Assembly (NCBI RefSeq): GCF_022201045.2
Contig: NC_068563.1
Span: 27,997,001 to 28,061,000 of the forward strand
From: Citrus sinensis
Taxonomy: Eukaryota; Streptophyta; Magnoliopsida; Sapindales; Rutaceae
DNA: 64,000 nt
Direction of reading: 5' to 3'
The stretch's first letter is position 1, and each line of letters opens with the position of its first letter. The position numbers were made by a program, and so were the translations under genes. Shown in pieces: positions 35,514 through 48,329 of this stretch. The notes below the pieces were generated by a model, which was not told where the DNA came from, ran no database searches, and was given only the letters and a program-made list of their open reading frames with translations.

Positions 35514-38188
35514 ATGGGGACGAATTTGAAGCGAAGTAAAGATGGGTTTACGGATATTTACAAGAGGGAGATGGGTTTATTTCGGCCCAGAAGCGTAGCT
35601 CGCAGATTCTCTGCTTCAGAGGTTTCAATACTTTTTTCTCTTTTCGTAATTTTGTGAATTTCGCAGTTATCATAATTTTACTGAGCTCTTACTCCGAGAA
35701 ATAATAGATTTGGTTGAATTTAGATAGAATCAAATTAAATTGACAGTATATAAATTTGTTGAGCTCAATCAACTTTAGTTCTTTTTCCAATCTTTAGTAT
35801 CATGGGTTGGATCAAATTATATGGTTTGGATTAACAAAGCGGAGCAACCGATGGTGTTATCAATATGTGGTCTAGGATCAATTTGTAACTCAAGTATTAG
35901 ACCGTAGATTGGTTTCATACTATTCGCTTTGTGTATCTAATGATTTCATCGGTTAATATTGAGTAGATATTTCTGTGATGTTTTCTTTCTCGAAGAGAAT
36001 TCTTTTCAGTGAATACGAGTTTAAAGACAACATAGATGTGATGTTGTAGAGAAATGAGCTTTGCTTTGGCCACGAAGTTGCCGTGGGCCGTGTGGATGTA
36101 TTTTGGACATTTTTGTATTTCTGATTTAGTTAATTGCAGCTTTATGGATGAACAAGGTTGGAAATGGTTGGGGCCTTATTTTATATTTTCTTGTTGGTGC
36201 AGGTTCTTATGAAGCGAATCAACCTTTGTGGGAAGTTACATGGTCACAAGGGTTGTGTGAATGCAGTAGAATTCAACTCCACTGGTGATTTTCTTGTTTC
36301 GGGTTCTGATGACAAGCTTGTCATATTTTGGGATTGGAAAGATAGGAGAGAGAAATTCTCATATCTATCTGGCCATCTTGATAACATATTCCAAACACGA
36401 ATTATGCCATTTACTGATGATCGGAAAATAATAACATCGTCCGCCGACGGCCAGGTGAGTGTCACTTCAGATGCTTTGACACTTCCTAATTATGTCTTTC
36501 TTTTTTTTGTTGACATGTTAGACATAATGGATTTGCTGATTCTCTGTTGTCATTTTGGCCTTTGGTTTATGATTAGTTCTAATGTTTTCTTAACCATTTT
36601 TGGGTTCCTCAGTGTGATTTATTGTAATAGGTAATTGTATTCAACGTGCTTCAATTGCTTTTGACTCTTGTAAAATTCTATCACTCTTCAGCCATTTCTT
36701 GAAAAAAAAAAAAAAGAAACCTTCAATAAAATAAAGCTTACAACGGAAGGTTGTTTACATGAAAACATAAAACTGAGACTTATGTAACTACTTTATTGAT
36801 ACCATCTCACTTGTAAATTTTTCATACAGTGATTATAATTGATGTAACATCTGGTGATTTAGATCTAATCCCAACCTGTTTTATGATGATTATCCATAGT
36901 GTACTCCATTTTTTGACCAATGTGAGCTGTTCTCCTTCCTTTTAGGTGAGGCTTGGCCAAATCTTTGAGGATGGACGGATGGATACAAAAAGATTGGGAA
37001 AGCACCAAGGCCGTGTGTACAAGCTAGCTGTAGAGCCAGGAAGTCCCTACATTATCTATAGCTGTGGCGAAGATGGTTTTGTTCAACATGTTGGTCAATC
37101 TTGTTATATGAATCTTGTAAAGCCTCTCATTCTTTAATATTAGTTACAGAATTACTTTTTCTTTTTATGTGGCAGTTTGATCTGCGAAGTGACAGTGCAA
37201 CACGGCTTTTCTACTGCTCCTCATTTTCAGAAAACAGCAAGCAGCCTATGAACAGCATAAGGTTGAATGCCATTGTAATTGACCCGAGAAATCCCAATTA
37301 CTTTGCCGTGGGAGGTTCCGATGAATATGCACGTGTCTATGACATAAGAAAATGCCATTGGTATTCACCAATTAGTTCAGATACGCCTGTGGACACGTTT
37401 TGCCCCCGTCATCTGATTGGGAAAAACAATATTCATATCACTGGATTGGCCTATTCTAACACAAGTGAACTGCTTATCTCTTACAACGATGAGCTCGTAT
37501 ATCTGTTTGAGAAGAATATGGGATTGGGGCCTTCACCCTTGTCTCTCTCTCCTGAGGATTTGCAGAAACGTGAGGAGCCACAGGTTTATTCTGGTCATAG
37601 GAATTCACAAACAGTTAAAGGAGTGAACTTCTTTGGCCCCAATGATGAATATGTTATGAGTGGCTCTGACTGTGGTCACCTATTCATTTGGAAAAAGAAG
37701 GGAGGTAAGCTTGTGCGTTTAATGGTTGGTGATCGACATGTAGTAAATCAGCTAGAGCCCCATCCACACATTCCGATGTTTGCTACATGTGGAATCGAGA
37801 AGACTGTAAAGCTCTGGGCTCCTATGCCTACTGATTTTCCTCCATTGCCCGACAATGCAGAAAAGGTGAAGCTCTGTTCCTGTCTTTTATTAGTTACAGA
37901 CATGACATGAATTTAAAGGTCTAATGCTTCCTTTATGTTTATGAACAGATTATGAAAGCTAATAAACAGGGTAGAGAAGATCATTCGCGGATCACACTTA
38001 CTCCTGACGTTATCATGCATGTTCTACGGCTGCAAAGGCGGCAAACATTGGCATACAGGGAGAGGAGATACAATGCAGCTGATTTTGAAAGTGATGAAGA
38101 GGAAGGAGAGACTTATCTTTTAGGATTTTCAGATAGTGATGCCTCTTCGGAAGGAGGTGGAAACCAAAGAGAGTGCATAATTAGCTAG
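35514..38188 (+). CDS. WD40-repeat protein of the DCAF8 type, 5 exons, 477 aa
   Basis: DCAF8-like proteins are substrate receptors that bind DDB1 in CUL4 ubiquitin ligases. Exons: 35514-35621, 36203-36454, 36946-37089, 37176-37865 and 37949-38188; all borders are GT-AG and coincide with codon boundaries. WD repeats are visible from HGHKGCVNAVEFNSTGDFLV (about residue 45), with GSDDKLVIFWDW, then SSADGQ, then GEDGFVQHFDLRS, then GGSDEYARVYDIRK, then GSDCGHLFIWKKK and last CGIEKTVKLWAP. FDLRS and YDIRK are WDxR-like, the DDB1-binding (DWD) signature. The C-terminus has a basic RLQRRQTLAYRERR stretch and an acidic FESDEEEGE tail. The overall plan matches plant DCAF8-like proteins. Targets are unknown. 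Confidence 0.88.
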
Positions 38189-38199
38189 AGCTAGAGCCT

Positions 38200-39118
38200 A
38201 GAGCTTGTAATTTATTAATAAGAGCCAAATTTTGGTTTGAATTTCCATTTACTGAAAAATGGATTGTATATGAATAAATGGTTTAATAGCTTAAAATAAT
38301 CTTTAAAAATTGTGCCAGTCAGTTTGTACTTTTGTATAGATAAAGGTGTGGTAAAATAAATTTTTTGTCCGCCTATGTGTACGTGGCACTAGGAGAAGTA
38401 ATTGATCAAACAACAATAATAATAATAATAATAATAATAATTGACTTATCAATAATATTTAGATGAAAATTATATAATGTTGTGATTAAAATTATGGTAT
38501 CAATGCTGTAATAAAAATAAATTTTATAAATTGTACATATTGTTAGTAAATGAAAGGTAAAGTAAATAAATTAATATAAAACTACTAATAATTAGAACAA
38601 TTAACATTGTTTCTATAGAATTTTTGTGAAAAATATTTTATTTATTTAGTTTAATTAAACAAAAAAAAATCACTCGTCAATTAAAAACAATTTTTTTAAA
38701 ACAAGCGGAAAATTTTATTGAATTGATTAGACAATAAATCCTATATTCATTCTTGACATTTATAAACTTTTTTTTTCGTTTTTTATATAATAGTATTTGT
38801 TTACTACACAAGTTAATTAAGCGCATTCATTTATCTTGATGTATATCAAGCCAAAGTAAAAAAAAGAAAAGATATTCTTATATTACTAGACACATATATG
38901 ATATATCAATAATATTATATTTAATTTTGAATCTTATGCATACTTCGAGTAGTTTTAAACTTTTCTCTTTATTTATATTTAGAGACCATTTATGGTTGTT
39001 GTTGAGAAGGTGTAAAAGGATGAAAAATAGTCTCATCTTGGAACAAGTTTGAGAAATATTAAAAGAATAGTTTTTCGCAATCCGATTCTAAGAATGACTT
39101 TTATCTTCAATAAAACAT
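38200..39118. other. AT-rich intergenic DNA with an (AAT)n microsatellite
   Basis: An (AAT)n run lies at about 38414-38441. No coding exon is seen. Confidence 0.6.
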
Positions 39119-39620
39119 TACGGCCTCGTTTGGTATGCTGGATTGGATTGGATTAGATTAGATAAGATATGATTGGATTAGATAATACTGAATTATATAT
39201 AATATTATGTTGTGTTTGGTATGCCATGAGATTAGTTAGTAACTAATAATATGTCTTATATATTTAATTTATTAAAATCATCGTAGATTTCTTTAAAATG
39301 ACATGTAATATGATCAAACTTAAATCAATAATTATTGGTAAATTTATAAAAAAAAAATACAAAATCTTTTCTTATTTTTTTTTAATATTTAACATGTTAT
39401 AGTTTTTAATCCCATGAATAGTAGAGGATAAAGTTTTATCTTAAAAAATGTAATCCCAAGGGTCCCCTTGGGATAAAATTTTGCCACCATTAGGATTAAG
39501 TGATGGACCCATTATTGTTATCATACCTTTACTTTTTTTACACCAAACATGATATAAGAATTATTTTACACTAAAGTTATCCAATCCCATGATATATAAC
39601 TAAAACCAAACGGGTCCTAC
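39119..39620. mobile_element. Tourist/PIF-Harbinger-like MITE, 496 bp
   Basis: The left end GGCCTCGTTTGGTATG is matched by the inverted right end GGACCCGTTTGGTTTTAG. The triplet TAC flanks both sides (39119-39121 and 39618-39620), as in 3-bp-duplicating PIF/Harbinger elements, although TTA/TAA is commoner. Subterminal repeats of GATTGGATTAGATTAG are inside. No transposase frame. Confidence 0.65.
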
Positions 39621-40205
39621 ATGTATTACATAAACCCAAAACTATTATTATTCAATTTAAATACAAAATCAGTGAATATATCAGATAATTAATATTACAA
39701 TGAGTTTTTATTTTACAGTCGTAAGTTTTTTCCATTTTTGCAATAAAATCTAATATTAATTTATTTATTTTACCTTCTATTCATAACTTTTATGTGTAAC
39801 CTACAAAATTTATAATTCATTTTATGCTTGATACTGATTTATAAGTTTTATGTTACATTTATTGATTTTTTTTATTAATAAAAAAACTAATTTATCACTT
39901 TTATATTAATTTACTTAATTTACCCTCTATTTAGAATTTTTATGTTTCATTTTCAAATTGATTTATCAATAATATTTGGATTGATTACAGAGAGCTCTTC
40001 AGTCAGCCAGCTGCCAGCCCAAACAAAACCGAAAAGGAATCAAATCAAAGGGAGAAATAGGTAAATTCAACAACCTCAATCACGTGATCTTTGTCTTTAC
40101 TCCACTCCACTCTCTAAGACTTCCCGCTTGCCAATAATTTGAAATTGAGTCAATTGACACCTCTCGTAACAAAACACAAACTGATGAAAAAGAAAGACCA
40201 AAGAA

Positions 40206-43200
40206 ATGGAACCAGACGATCTGTCGTTTATAGAGATCTCAGGCGAAGATGATTCGCTATTGCCGCTGCAGCACATCTCGAACGACGGCGTTTCGAGTCT
40301 CAACAACACTTATCTCGCTTGCTCACCTCTCCAAATCCCCAGATCCGCCTGCGCCGTTAATCCTTCTCCTCTTGTCTCTCCAATAGGTTAGAGTTTCCAC
40401 CACTCAATTAATATCGACACCTGAATTGCGATTTATTTTTTTTGAACAATTTGCTCTCTTAGTGTTTTGTTAATTATTTATGGTTTACAGTAATGTTATT
40501 GCTCTTATGTTGCTTCGCGAATTTTGTCTTCTTTCTCTTTTACTAAATTTATGCTCTACCCTATGATTTGTTTTCTTGGTGAATGTGTATTGACAGACTG
40601 ATAAAAATGCATTTAGGAAGAAGTTTTAGAAAATGCTTTAGAAATCATTTATATATTTTTTATTTTTTATAAAAAGAAAAGCTCTTAAATGCGTCATTGA
40701 TTAATTTTACATAGAATGGTTTCAGGACAGATATTTTGTTAATTATGACTTATACCAAAATTGAGATACATTTGTGTAAAGTGTAAAAATGAATGGCATT
40801 ATTCTGTTGCAGTGGGTATCACAGGCAACTGGGATGCAGCAAAACTAGATTTATCATCAAATAAAGACAGTGTTAACAATGAGAATGCAAGTTTAAACAA
40901 ACCAGAAGTGCCAAAACTCAACATGGAGCCACAATCAATGAAGAGGAAGAAAAAGGGAGGATACAATTTGCGCAAAAGCTTAGCATGGAATAAAGCTTTC
41001 TTTACTGAAGAAGGTGATCCCCTTTTTGATTTTGTAATGTTTTATTGTACTTAAAGATTGAAATGGGAGTTCTTAGTTGATTGCACTTACCAGTTTCTCG
41101 ACCGGTCAGGTGTTTTGGATCCAATAGAGTTGTCCATGATCAGTGGCAATTCTAGCAATTCTAGTGGTGCGATGTTGTCAGTTATTGAAGAAGATGGGAG
41201 TGAATCCTTGGCTGGTAATTCAGAAAATTTGTTCAAGGAATCACCTGCAAATTTTCTTAGTGAAGATGGAAAGAGCAGTGGTGCATTTTTGCCTAAGAAT
41301 GGTTCACCAGCTAGAGTTAGTGTTGCATCAGCTTCAGTGGTTAGTGTTTCTTAAATAGCTTTAGGGTGCCCAAAAACTTTCCATCATTTTGACCTCTTCC
41401 CCATTAGTCAAAAGTTGTGGAAAAAGGAACTAATTCTAATTGTTCTGAATACATGCTTCTCAGGGCAAGCGGAAGGTGCTTTCAGCCCATGACATCAATA
41501 GGAGTGGATCTAAACGCAGTGGTTGCCCACGCCCTGTTGCTCCATCTTCATATCCTTTTGCTTAGCTTTTGTGGTTTAGTGGGAAAGCTAGTTTTTCCCA
41601 ATTGTTTTTACTTTGACTCTCTCTCTCTCCCCCCATTGTAATTGTTGAACAGTTGACCTTAATTTCTTTGAACTCTTAAAAGACCTGCAAATGCAAACAC
41701 CACAAAATCAACAAATAAGGAATCAAAAGTTTCTAAGGTACCAGCTCGTAAGCTGGATACCTCTGTGCATTCTGCAACTGCCAAAAACAACATTCCTGTT
41801 GCAAGTAACATGAAGAGAAATCAGATTTCTCAACCAGGTAATTTAATTATGGTTTTTCTTCTTTCAGGAAGGGTTTGATTATTTGTGTTCACAGAATCAT
41901 CTTTATCTTAATAAGTTAATGTTTCATTGATAGCTGGAGATAGTCAAATCATATCTGTATTTTTAGTGTCTCTTTTCTCATGTAGCAGTCAGCGTTCAAA
42001 AAAATGTTGGATCAAAGGCTGCCTCAAACAGTATTAAAAGTGCAAGAAGTGATGCAAGATCTGGTTCAACTGGCAGATTTATAGCTGTGAAATCCTCCGT
42101 TCAGCAAGCAAGAAGAAATGTGGTGAGAACATTTTACAAAATTCTGGGGCTAATCACGGTTTTTGCAACATAATATTTCACCAACATTTTATTATTATCC
42201 CCAGGGAAAGTTTGCTCTCTAAGTCATGATTTTCTTTCATTTGTACAGACTAACTCATCGTTGGAAAAGCATTCATCAGCCAAATCTCAGCATCCTATTA
42301 TAAACAAAACTAAGAATACCTTGAAGATTGATACATCTCCTCCTCTTCTAACTTCTGCAAATGTGTTAAACAACCATGATGGTGCTTCCAGAAAAGTTCA
42401 GATTTCTCTCCCAAGTGATGGAAGCATGCAGTATGCAAAAACTCAAACTCCAAAACCATCAGGTTTGCGGATGCCATCTCCATCTTTGGGATTCTTTAAT
42501 CAGGTAAAAATACATGGATAGATTACTTTCAACTATTTTTATGGTGCACTCGGAATGAACTATTCTTCATTTAAGTGTCTGATCGAATTTTTCATTTATA
42601 CATGTTCACATCCTTGCAGTCAAAAGCTTCTACATCACATGTTTCATTACCGAGAATTAATCAAGCTTGCAATGTTCTAGAATCCAATATACCTAATTTT
42701 AGAAAGTTTGATTCCTTAAACACAACTCATGAGACGCCCAAATCTGCTCCTGCAAAGGCGCATGACATGGCCAATGGTGTGACAGCAACTGATACAAGGA
42801 TCCCAAAATCAATAAAAGGATCTTTTATCCCCACTAGTCTTACAACTGTTCAAAAGGTGGAATTGGAAGTGCCTTTTAACTCCAACACTAATGGCAATTT
42901 AAGTAATCAGCAAAAATTTAGTCTGTGCTATGATATTGACCAAGAAGCTCTGCCAAATGTGGGGCCAAGTGAAAATGAGAAAATTTCTCAAGTGGTGAAT
43001 AATGAATCGAAGAGTAATGATAACAAATTGCTCTTTCACAGAGCATTGAGTGATCAATTGAAGAATGACAATGATGATGATGAAAAGAGTGTTGCCGATA
43101 TTTACCCAACAAATATGGAATTGAGTGGGAAAGAATTGGAAAATCCTCAATTTTCATCCCATCTTCGAGCCACGGTGCACATTGAAGGTATTTTTAAGAC

Positions 43201-46200
43201 AAAGGATATGGTTGACAACCAATGTGTGGAAGAGAAAGCATGTACCTCATTTGTAAGGAATTCTGCCATCTCTTCAGAGTTGCAGTCCGAAGATGTCATC
43301 AGTGACGGTATTAATGCTACTTTGAAGAAGCAAGATGATTGGTTAGGCTCTGTGCATGATGTTAATGAACAATCAAGGAAGCAGGATGAGGAGATGGTGC
43401 CTTGTATCAAACACGTTTCATCCAAGGTGATTAGATCTTCAGAATTCCATAATTGTGAAACTACAAAGGCCGCAGATGGCAATCCAGAAGTCAGACTCTG
43501 TAGTGGTGGTGAAGCAGAAAGTTCTCATGGTTGGCGTCAACCTGAAGACACGGTGGAAGCAAAAGACTGTGTGCCCAGCATTGACTACATTTGTACAAAA
43601 TCACAAGGTAGTGATGTATTGGATAAAATGGTTGTTGATGATGTGACTCAAAATGTAAATGGTGCTAATGGAAGTGAATTGACAAGTTCTGGTGCTCTTT
43701 GTTTAATACCACCTGCAACAAAAGATTGTGGCTTCCATATGGCTGAAATAGCTGATTGTCCACATGGAGATGACACTATCTCAGGTTTTACTGATGCACA
43801 ACTCAGCCATGAGATCAAGCTCCATGGTCTAACTAATTCTGGGGAGTCTGAAATAATTGGCAAAGATCAATCAATAAACATGGCAACCACCACTATTGTC
43901 GAGGTATCTAATGTTTGTCTCAACACTGGAGATTTCATTGGATGTGAATGTGATCTTCAACATTTTGAAACCCAACCTAGTGCTATGCTGCAAACTGGGA
44001 ATGGCGTTAGGGTAAATGATAGAGTTGCTGCAATTGAAGTTCAGAGTGGTTATGTGATAAATGATCCAAATAAGCAGAAAGGTGTAGAAAGCAAACTAAA
44101 CAGTTGCCGTTCCAACTCTGATCTACAGCCAGCAGATGGCATTAGTTTTTGTCAACATACTGCATCAACAACGAACAATGACCAGTTGAGTGCTATGCAC
44201 ACAGTCTGCCGACAGTCCATGGAGCATAATCCTAGCCCAACGGTGTCTGATAAACTTCTTTCTGAGGATGATAGTAGTTATCATCAGCGTAGTACATCAA
44301 CAACACACAATGACCAGTTGAGTTCTATGCACATGTTCTGCCAACAGTCTATTGGGGGGATTCCACAGGCGTCTGATAAAACTTTGTCTAAGGATGGCAT
44401 GCCTTTTGAAGAGTCCAGAGAGTCCTATGCGGGGAATGTTGCTGATATCAGTTTGGATGTTAAAAGTTGTAGTGGAAGAGGACTGGAAAGCCATCATGAT
44501 GAATTCCAACAGGAGCACGTGGAGCAAGGAAATGAAGAAATTGGTTCATTTGACAACAAAATGAAGAAATCACTTGTTGAAGATGAACAGATGCAGGTCT
44601 TAGAAGGGAGTATATTAGCCGATAGCTGCGCCGGTAAATTTAATCCTGTGGTTGCAGATGACGTTTATGAACAATCTAGAGTGCATTCTGAGCTTCATAC
44701 TTTGAATTCTGTAGCTGTCCGAGGTTCCCTAGATACCCATGAGTCCTGTTTGAATGACAAGTTGATTGTAAACAACTGTTCTTCTGAAGAATGTGAGGAC
44801 AACAATGATTGTGGGAATCTGATGGATGATATTCTAGAACAACTAGATGCTTGTGCAAATGAATCAAACAGTTTTATCATTTGTACTGAGGTAGCAGCTG
44901 CAGTGAGAGAAGATGGTATTGATGAGGATGAGAAGGCTGAATGCCCATGTGGGGAGGATGTCGATGTACAAAATATGGGGAATAATCTATTGAAGAGTGA
45001 TGTTTTGCCCGAGGAAGCTAGTGTTTCTCAAAATAATGGCAGTTCTAATTGTGAAATAAAGCATGAGTTTAAAAGTCCCATCTTAGCCACAGAAGATTCA
45101 ACAATGTCATCATTAGGAGGTGTTTTTCAGGATACAAAAAATATATTAAAGAGTGATGTTTTGTCTGGAGATGCTGAAAATAGTATTTCTCAAAAGAATG
45201 GTAATCCTAACCGTGAAAGGCTGTGTGAATTAGAAGATGCCATACGTCCCATAGAGGATCTGGATGGAGCAGAAAGCCTGTGAGTGATAATTCTAAATCT
45301 TATTTATGCTAGCATTGATATTTTCTACTTATTCCAATTATCATCACGAGAATTATTTAAATTGCTATTAAATTTTCAGAGATGATGTTGACTCTACCTG
45401 TTTCTTATGTCAGAGGGAAAACTGAGATTGATGAGAAGCAAGATAATCTTGTGATAAAACCTCCACCACATGCTGCTCCTTTTTCTGATGAATGGTTAGC
45501 AGCATTTGAAACCGCTGGAGAGGTAATATAAACTTGTTTGATAACAAGAAAAACTTTCCAATCAATTTTTTGAATTTGACTTGGTGATCTAGGTTGAATC
45601 ACACCACTATCCTGATTAGTCTCTGATCTGCACTTGTCTGTTATGACTTGTGACTGTAGCCTAAATGCAGTCCTTGAAAACTCAACTTGTAAACAAGTGT
45701 TTTTTCCCTTTTAGTAGTGTTGTAAATTTGTGATTCATTGACAGAAAACATATTTTGAGTTCATGTCTTATATATTCTTGAAAACTTGAACTTGATATCA
45801 AGTGTTTTTTTCATTTTAATAGTGGTATAATTGATGATTCATTGGACTAAAAAAAAAATTATCAACGATCACTATCTAGCAATTTAATGCAAAATTTTCT
45901 GCAGGAAATTCTAACCATGAAAGGCGGAGCTGTACAACATTCACCCCCAGACAAATCTCTGCCTGAACCTGGTCCATGGTCCCCGGTATGATCCATATTA
46001 TTTTGGTTTTCTTATTAATTTTCTCTTCATCCTAGATCCACTGTGTCAGTCATTGTAATGAACACGCAACTTGCAGATTCCTAGGTACGTTTTTGCAGTA
46101 TTTTGATCTGATGCGTATACTTTGTATGTTTTTAGGTGAAACGAAAGAATAACCAGGGGATAGGGCCATTTGATTGTACAAAATTCACCAACTGCAACAT

Positions 46201-46225
46201 CAACACTCCTTCCAATTCCGCATAA
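40206..46225 (+). CDS. Large unrecognised plant protein, 11 exons, 1397 aa
   Basis: I do not recognise this family by name. Exons: 40206-40386, 40813-41013, 41110-41339, 41464-41549, 41674-41837, 41986-42122 (or from 41989), 42249-42503, 42620-45279, 45414-45522, 45905-45985 and 46136-46225; the sum, 4194 nt, is in frame. The N-terminal third is Ser/Lys-rich and basic. It contains KRKKKGGYNLRKSLAWNKAF, then FFTEEGVLDPIELSMISG, which reads like a conserved block. Exon 8 encodes about 887 residues of acidic, Ser/Asn/Asp-rich, probably disordered sequence with imperfect internal repeats. The C-terminus EPGPWSPVKRKNNQGIGPFD looks conserved again. No transmembrane segment or catalytic motif is seen. 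Exon 4 joins exon 5 through an apparent AT-AC intron. A nuclear or cytoskeletal scaffold role would only be a guess. Confidence 0.8.
41550..41673 (+). other. Probable U12-type AT-AC intron
   Basis: The intron begins ATATCCTTTT, the U12 AT-AC donor consensus, and ends TTTGAAC. GACCTTAATT, close to the U12 branch-point consensus, places the branch A 11-12 bases before the end. Using these borders joins TC to T and keeps the whole 1397-residue frame open. No GT-AG pair nearby does so as well. Confidence 0.8.
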
Positions 46226-46794
46226 GGACGCTGAGGTTTGCCTAATCATTCTTTTGTCACTAACATCGTGACTGATGTAGAAGCACAAAATCTGTCACAA
46301 GATTATGGGGAAAACAAGACCATGGCTTGTGCAGAAGGATGTATTAAAGAAATTAACGAAATGTAAATTTTTGTTCCTATTAACCTAGAAAACGTCATTT
46401 GTGCACTTCCGCATTTGTTGTGTTGAAATTGTTGTTCTATGGCCAAACTGGTGTTCTCGAACACTGGTGCGTAAAGATGTTGGTCTAGACAGTTTATTAT
46501 TTTGAATGTAATTTTGATACTATCTACGATATTTTTTTTTATAAAAAAAAAAAAATTATCATTTTTCTACTTAGTTTTATTTATTAAAATTGTATCTAAA
46601 ATTTGTTATTAAAAATTGTAAAATCTAAATCAACTAACCTCAATTATACGCAATTGTGATTACAACTTATTCTTATTTTCCAGTAAATCTCCAGTAAACC
46701 TATATTGTGATGATGACAATGGAGAGGGAAGGGATCTAACATTCATGTGTCTGAATATTGGAGATTCATGTGTCCGTCCTGGACCTCTCATCCG
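46226..46794. other. 3' flank, no gene seen
   Basis: Probable 3' UTR and intergenic DNA after the stop at 46225. I see no exon. Confidence 0.5.
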
Positions 46795-46938
46795 AAATTC
46801 CAAGGCTAATGCTAAGTTACATGCATGTACTTTACAACTCTCTCACATGAATAGTGAATGATGTGGGTCCACTCACTATTCATGTGAGAGGGTTGTAATG
46901 TACATGCATGTAACTTAGCATTAGGACCCAAATTCCAA
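46795..46938. mobile_element. Hairpin MITE, 126 bp, with 9-bp target duplication
   Basis: The element at 46804-46929 is almost wholly an inverted repeat. The arms begin CTAATGCTAAGTTACATGCA and its inverted copy, and continue to ACTATTCATGTGAGAG, with a short loop near 46860. The 9 bases AAATTCCAA stand on both sides (46795-46803 and 46930-46938). An RNA copy would form a long stem. Confidence 0.8.
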
Positions 46939-47465
46939 ATATAGTAATTTGGGGATTTCATTATCCATATAATCATTTGAATGGCGGATTTGGAGATTTC
47001 ATTATGCCTGTAGTGATCTTATAATGATCATGCAAATTATTCAAGCAAGCGAAGGTTCCCACTGCTAACTCATGAAGTAAATTTGAGTGCAGTGGTCGAT
47101 GTATATGAGTATAAGCTTGTTTTTCTCTGAAGAATAAAATTCTGTATTTAGGAGACTCAAGAGTAAGAATAGCCATTATCAACAATGCTACCCAGAAGGA
47201 ATTCTTGAAAGTTTATTTTAAGGAATTTAATGACTCTTATAGATATGACTGAATCAGTAAATATCAGTTACTGTTGGTTAACAGGGCAGATAAAAACATT
47301 CTAACTGAATACCTTTTCAGACCCAGCAATAAAAATAATAATAAGAAGTAGAAATTTTAAAATTGACACCAATCATACAGTAGGCAACATTATGTCATTA
47401 TCATCCATCAAGCAAGATTTTATGCTAACTAGTTAAAACTAAAATTTCAGATTGAAGTTCTAAAC

Positions 47466-48329
47466 CTAGGCGAACTTCCTAACTGTAAGTCTAAACAATG
47501 GATCGCAATTGATATGCGTTACTTCATTCTCGCCCAGAATCCTAGCAATGTATGAGGGTAACCTCACTACCACACGAGCATCAGCACACTCCTCGCGGCC
47601 ACTATCATTATCATCCATCGTAATCTCTTCCACACAATCGTCCCCATATCTCCAATTGAAGAAGCAGTGAAGTAATTCTCTTGTAATAGACTGATCCTTT
47701 GAGAAAGTTACAAACAAACTCCTGTCACTGATCCTCTGTTCCCCATTACAGAAATCCCCATTAGCCACCTCCTCGTCAACTTGTTCATTACCTTGTTGCC
47801 CAAGAATGTTGACTTGGGGTCGAAGTAACCCAAAAGTCGACTCCATAAACTGTATTTCATCTATCAAACATTCTCTTGGAACAATGTCGGTAAAGGCTCT
47901 GTCACACACATCTCTTACAAACTTAGTAATCGTTGCTTTGGCACTCTCTTTATTCTCATAAATAAATTCTAGGGAGAGCTCTTTGCCACAAAGTTGACTC
48001 ATTACTGGAAGACGATTATCACAGCCACTCTCTTTGTTCTTCTCATCAACAAATTGTAGAGAGAGCTCTTGTAAAAACGTTAGTTTTAGTTCATTCAAAC
48101 ACTGTAGGCACAACTTAGACTCCATTTCTAAGTAATACAGCACTGCGCCGCTGACTGTCAGCGTGTGGTATACAAAATTTCTGTAGCCTTGAGTTTCAAG
48201 CCAATTCCATAAGGCTATTATTTTCTTGTACGCCAGACAATCTGACCCATATGGATACAAAAGCCTGGCGTATGCTACGCGATCGATATTGTGATATTCT
48301 TTGAGGTTTTTGATGGGAATCCAAGACAT
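47466..48329 (-). CDS. RRM-like plant protein, intronless copy, 287 aa
   Basis: This is one of three related genes in a row. The N-terminal domain (about residues 8-60) has the pattern FHNIDREAYARL...ALWNWLETQGYRNFV, found in all three. A middle region has LCGKELSLEFIY and FVRDVCDRAFTDI. The C-terminal 85 residues (203-287) start RSLFVTFSKDQSITRELLHC and look like a divergent RNA-recognition-motif fold of a plant family annotated as RRM-containing; RNA binding is not shown here. The coding region has no intron, unlike its plus-strand sister, which is split exactly at FFxx/RYG. A TATAAAT box lies on this strand at 48453-48447. The function is unknown. Confidence 0.75.
   Translation of the reverse strand: MSWIPIKNLKEYHNIDRVAYARLLYPYGSDCLAYKKIIALWNWLETQGYRNFVYHTLTVSGAVLYYLEMESKLCLQCLNELKLTFLQELSLQFVDEKNKESGCDNRLPVMSQLCGKELSLEFIYENKESAKATITKFVRDVCDRAFTDIVPRECLIDEIQFMESTFGLLRPQVNILGQQGNEQVDEEVANGDFCNGEQRISDRSLFVTFSKDQSITRELLHCFFNWRYGDDCVEEITMDDNDSGREECADARVVVRLPSYIARILGENEVTHINCDPLFRLTVRKFA

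Noticed and set aside
42899-44880. Many minus-strand and alternate-frame open frames of 60-110 codons
   Set aside because: They are shadows of the giant exon 8 of the plus-strand gene; none resembles a protein family.
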